Shown here piece after piece: positions 63,991-64,000 of a stretch of 64,000 nt of DNA (the first letter of the stretch is position 1; every line of letters begins with the position of its first letter). The notes under the pieces are model-generated. The model was not told the DNA's origin and made no database searches. It worked only from the letters and a program-made list of their open reading frames with translations. The stretch covers positions 2,026,538 to 2,090,537 of the forward strand of contig NW_020312968.1 in NCBI RefSeq assembly GCF_003265705.1, given 5' to 3'. Source of the stretch: Callorhinus ursinus. Its lineage: Eukaryota; Chordata; Mammalia; Carnivora; Otariidae. The position numbers and the translations under genes were made by a program.

Positions 63991-64000
63991 CAAGAGTACG

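Overview
This window is nuclear DNA from a carnivore, almost certainly a caniform outside the dog family (bear, seal or weasel lineage). The evidence is 26 copies of a tRNA-derived CAN-SINE family (head of the GGGGCGCCTGGGTGGCTCAG type, CT-rich body, AAATAAA-rich tail). The body sequences are of the arctoid type rather than the dog SINEC_Cf type. I cannot tell the arctoid families apart by reading.

The only protein-coding sequence I can support is one 185-base exon at 44176-44360 on the + strand. It encodes the P-loop segment of a Gq-class G protein alpha subunit and matches GNAQ exon 2 (residues 46 to 107). Everything before it is the downstream 44 kb of intron 1 and everything after it is the first 20 kb of intron 2. 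Both introns are known to be about 100 kb in human. None of the other open frames in the window looks like a gene; they are chance frames, frames through SINE copies, or frames in GC-rich intronic DNA.

Layout: 1-2.4 kb, unique DNA with a G-quadruplex motif. 2.4-7.7 kb, a long old LINE-1 lying antisense to GNAQ and hit by seven SINEs. 8.5-9.0 kb, a probable solo LTR. 9.2-9.7 kb, a young truncated LINE-1 with a clear target-site duplication. 10-32 kb, mostly unique intron with scattered MIR, MER5A-like and LINE-1 tails and SINEs. 32.7-33.8 kb, an apparently repeat-free block that may be conserved. 35 kb, an L2 tail. 36.7-37.7 kb, an old sense-strand LINE. 38.3-43.9 kb, mostly unique. 43.9 kb, a TG/CG alternating tract just upstream of the exon. 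45.8-46.4 kb, a MER2/Tigger-like element, a long GT repeat and an AT-rich minisatellite with a 10-N assembly gap. 52.2-54.0 kb, a second antisense LINE-1. 59.0-59.9 kb, an antisense LINE-1 tail split by an inverted-repeat DNA transposon. 61-64 kb, SINEs, a CA repeat and MIR remnants.

I found no operon-like system, CRISPR array, or novel gene cassette. The points of interest are structural: a strong antisense bias of SINEs (20 of 26), each carrying a potential cryptic splice acceptor; an apparent insertion consisting only of a poly(A) tail flanked by an 18-base duplication; a minisatellite interrupted by an unresolved gap; and nested transposons that date one another.
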